DNA of 64,000 bases from Roseiarcus sp963759955 (GTDB lineage Bacteria; Pseudomonadota; Alphaproteobacteria; Rhizobiales; Beijerinckiaceae). Location of the stretch: NCBI GenBank assembly GCA_963759955.1, contig CAVXCA010000090.1:1-64000 (forward strand), in the 5' to 3' direction. The notes below the pieces were generated by a model. It ran no database searches. It had not been told where the DNA came from and worked only from the letters and a program-made list of their open reading frames with translations. How positions within the stretch are numbered: the first letter of the stretch is position 1; each line of letters begins with the position of its first letter. The position numbers were made by a program, and so were the translations under genes. Below are positions 62,363-64,000 of this stretch, in pieces.

Positions 62363-64000
62363 CTAGTCTCGCACGAATTCGAACCGGTCGACGTCGACCA
62401 GCCCCTTGTCGGTGATCTTCAGGTGCGGGATCACCGGCAGCGGCAGGAAGGCCACTTGCAGGAACGGTTCGGCGAGAACGACGCCGAGGCTCTTGGCCGC
62501 CGCGCGCAGCGGGATCAGCGCCTTGTGCACATCCTCGAAGCTCAGCAAGCTCATCAGCCCGGCGACGGGCAAAGCGAGCTCGGCCAGCACCCGCCCGCCT
62601 TCGGCGACGACGAAACCGCCGTCGATCTCGATCAGCCGGTTGACCGCGACCGCCATGTCCTTTTCGTCGGCGCCGACGACGGTAATGTTGTGGCTGTCGT
62701 GGCCGACGGAGGACGCGATGGCGCCGCGCTTCAGGCCGAATCCGTTGACGAAAGCGGTGGCGATATTGTCGTTGACGCCGTGACGCGCGACGACCGCGAC
62801 CTTGATGAAATCACGATCGAGATCGATGCCGCGCAGGCCATTGGCGAACGGCAGAATTGCCGGCACGCGCTCGGTGATGATCTTGCCGGGAACGACGCCG
62901 ATCGCCTGGGTCGAGGGCCCCTGCCCGCGCGCGGCAAAATCGCTCGCCGAGACCCGCCGCGCCTTGACGCTGTGACGGCCGACCGGCGCGACGACGCCGC
63001 GCGCGGCGAACAGCGCGGCGTCGACCATCCGCCCGCCCGTCACCACGCTCGACACTGCGCAGGATTCGAGATCGTCGAGAACGACGAGATCGGCGCGCCA
63101 GCCCGGCGCGACGAGGCCGCGATCTTGGAAGCCGAAAATGCGCGCGGCGGAAATGGTCGCGGCGCGATAGGCGGCAAGCGGCGGCGCGCCGAGCTTGATC
63201 GCGGTGCGGATGATGAAGTCGAGATGGCCCTCTTCGGCGATGTCGAGCGGATTGCGATCGTCGGTGCAGAACGCGATGAACGGCGAAAGGCGCTCGGTGA
63301 TGATGGGCGCCAGCGCGTGCAGGTCCTTGGAGACGGAGCCCTCGCGCACCAGGATCTGCATGCCCTTGGCGAGCTTTTCCAACGCCTCCGGCACGTTGGT
63401 CACCTCGTGATCGGTGCGAACGCCCGCGCTCAAGTAGCCGTTGAGATCGAGACCGCTGAGCAGCGGCGCGTGGCCGTCGATCGGGCGGCCTTGGAAGGCG
63501 GCGAGCTTGGCGAGACACGCGGGGTCGCGCGCGAGCACGCCGGGGAAATTCATGAATTCGGCGAGGCCCAGCACCTTGGGGTGACGCGACAGCGGCAACA
63601 GATCGTCGACCTCCAGCCGCGCGCCGGAGGTCTCGAGATGCGTCGCGGGAACGCAGCTCGAAAGCTGGACGCGCAAGTCCATCGCGGTCGCCATCGACGC
63701 GTCGAGGAAATAGCGCAGGCCGGCGACGCCCAGCACGTTGGCGATTTCGTGCGGATCGCAGATCGCCGTGGTGACGCCGTGGGCGAGCACGCAGCGATCG
63801 AATTCGAGCGGCGTGATGAGCGAGGATTCGACGTGCAGATGGGTGTCGATGAAGCCGGGAACGACGATCTTGCCGGCGACGTCGACCTCGACCGCGCCGC
63901 GATAGTCGCCCATCGTTCCCACGATGCGGTCGTTGGCGATCGCGACGTCGCTCCTCGTCAGTTCGCCGGTGACGAGATCGAAGACCCGCCCGCCCTTGAG
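62363..64000 (-). CDS. ade: Adenine deaminase, N-terminal end outside window
   Basis: Adenine deaminase converts adenine to hypoxanthine. The visible 545 residues include the amidohydrolase metal motif VVPGFIDTHLHVESSLITPL, HGVTTAICDPHEIANVLGVA, the catalytic region FIAFCTDDRNPLDIAEEGHL, and the C-terminal ade domain (NGFGLKRGAIASSVGHDSHN, ITVVGADEKDMAVAVNRLIE). The frame continues out of the window at 64000 (RVFDLVTGELTRSDVAIAND), so about 20-40 N-terminal residues are missing. Confidence 0.95.
   Translation of the reverse strand, partial: LKGGRVFDLVTGELTRSDVAIANDRIVGTMGDYRGAVEVDVAGKIVVPGFIDTHLHVESSLITPLEFDRCVLAHGVTTAICDPHEIANVLGVAGLRYFLDASMATAMDLRVQLSSCVPATHLETSGARLEVDDLLPLSRHPKVLGLAEFMNFPGVLARDPACLAKLAAFQGRPIDGHAPLLSGLDLNGYLSAGVRTDHEVTNVPEALEKLAKGMQILVREGSVSKDLHALAPIITERLSPFIAFCTDDRNPLDIAEEGHLDFIIRTAIKLGAPPLAAYRAATISAARIFGFQDRGLVAPGWRADLVVLDDLESCAVSSVVTGGRMVDAALFAARGVVAPVGRHSVKARRVSASDFAARGQGPSTQAIGVVPGKIITERVPAILPFANGLRGIDLDRDFIKVAVVARHGVNDNIATAFVNGFGLKRGAIASSVGHDSHNITVVGADEKDMAVAVNRLIEIDGGFVVAEGGRVLAELALPVAGLMSLLSFEDVHKALIPLRAAAKSLGVVLAEPFLQVAFLPLPVIPHLKITDKGLVDVDRFEFVRD

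Noticed and set aside
1..64000. tRNA or rRNA genes
   Set aside because: No cloverleaf or rRNA-like stretch was recognised on either strand by reading; a tRNAscan run would be the decisive check.

Overview
The window looks like a chromosomal segment of an alphaproteobacterium, most likely Hyphomicrobiales (Rhizobiales), possibly near Methylocystaceae/Beijerinckiaceae. The basis is the gene content (DivK-PleD pair, EipB/DUF1849, DUF3572, TrpB2, heterotetrameric sarcosine-oxidase genes), alphaproteobacterial synteny (glyA-nrdR; ppi-ppi-queA-tgt; erpA/dgt-argS-SPOR-nagZ), a GAAC-N7-GAAC SOS box and very high GC3. This is inference from recognition; no search was run.

Layout. 1-3.6 kb: nrdR (cut by the left edge) and glyA, both full of small indels, a frameshifted small secreted protein, and a ChaN-like protein. 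3.89-4.95 kb: an intact-looking IS630 element with TIRs and TA duplication. 5-8.4 kb: a CrtI/RetSat-like FAD oxidoreductase, FtsB and enolase (minus strand). 8.8-12.3 kb: tgt, queA and two cyclophilin-type isomerases (minus). 12.5-17.1 kb: TrpB2, LpxL-type acyltransferase, exonuclease III, a methyltransferase and a lipoprotein. 17.3-18.6 kb: a remnant gene and lexA with its own SOS box. 19-25 kb: scpA-scpB, EipB, DinB with DUF3572, divK-pleD. 25-33.9 kb: nagZ, SPOR protein, argS, dgt, erpA, GFA protein, parC. 33.9-35.3 kb: a helically phased CCAA repeat array and a Xre/RES toxin-antitoxin pair with a visible operator. 35.4-39.6 kb: Gly/Tyr-rich secreted protein, soxD-soxB without soxA/soxG, a coiled-coil membrane protein, mtnA. 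39.7-51.4 kb: a complete glycogen operon glgP-glgB-glgC-glgA-glgX::malQ, the last a single fused gene. 51.4-59.4 kb: aldo/keto reductase, then a 1,869-residue DUF4062-nSTAND-membrane-TPR protein followed 34 bp later by a trypsin-like PDZ protease. 59.4-64 kb: three DnaA-box-like repeats at 11 bp spacing, DedA, a phasin-like protein, a DUF423 protein, a family 8 glycosyltransferase, and adenine deaminase (cut by the right edge).

How genes work together: the glg operon makes, debranches, degrades and recycles glycogen; lexA and dinB belong to the DNA damage response; divK-pleD to polar cell-cycle signalling and c-di-GMP; queA and tgt to queuosine tRNA modification; parC and scpAB to chromosome segregation.

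Two general points. Several conserved genes carry single-base indels. Five of these are an extra T that, when removed, restores a GANTC site (the CcrM methylation motif), which points to methylation-linked basecalling error rather than real gene loss. The best candidate for an undescribed system is the nSTAND/TPR protein with its adjacent intracellular-looking HtrA-type protease.
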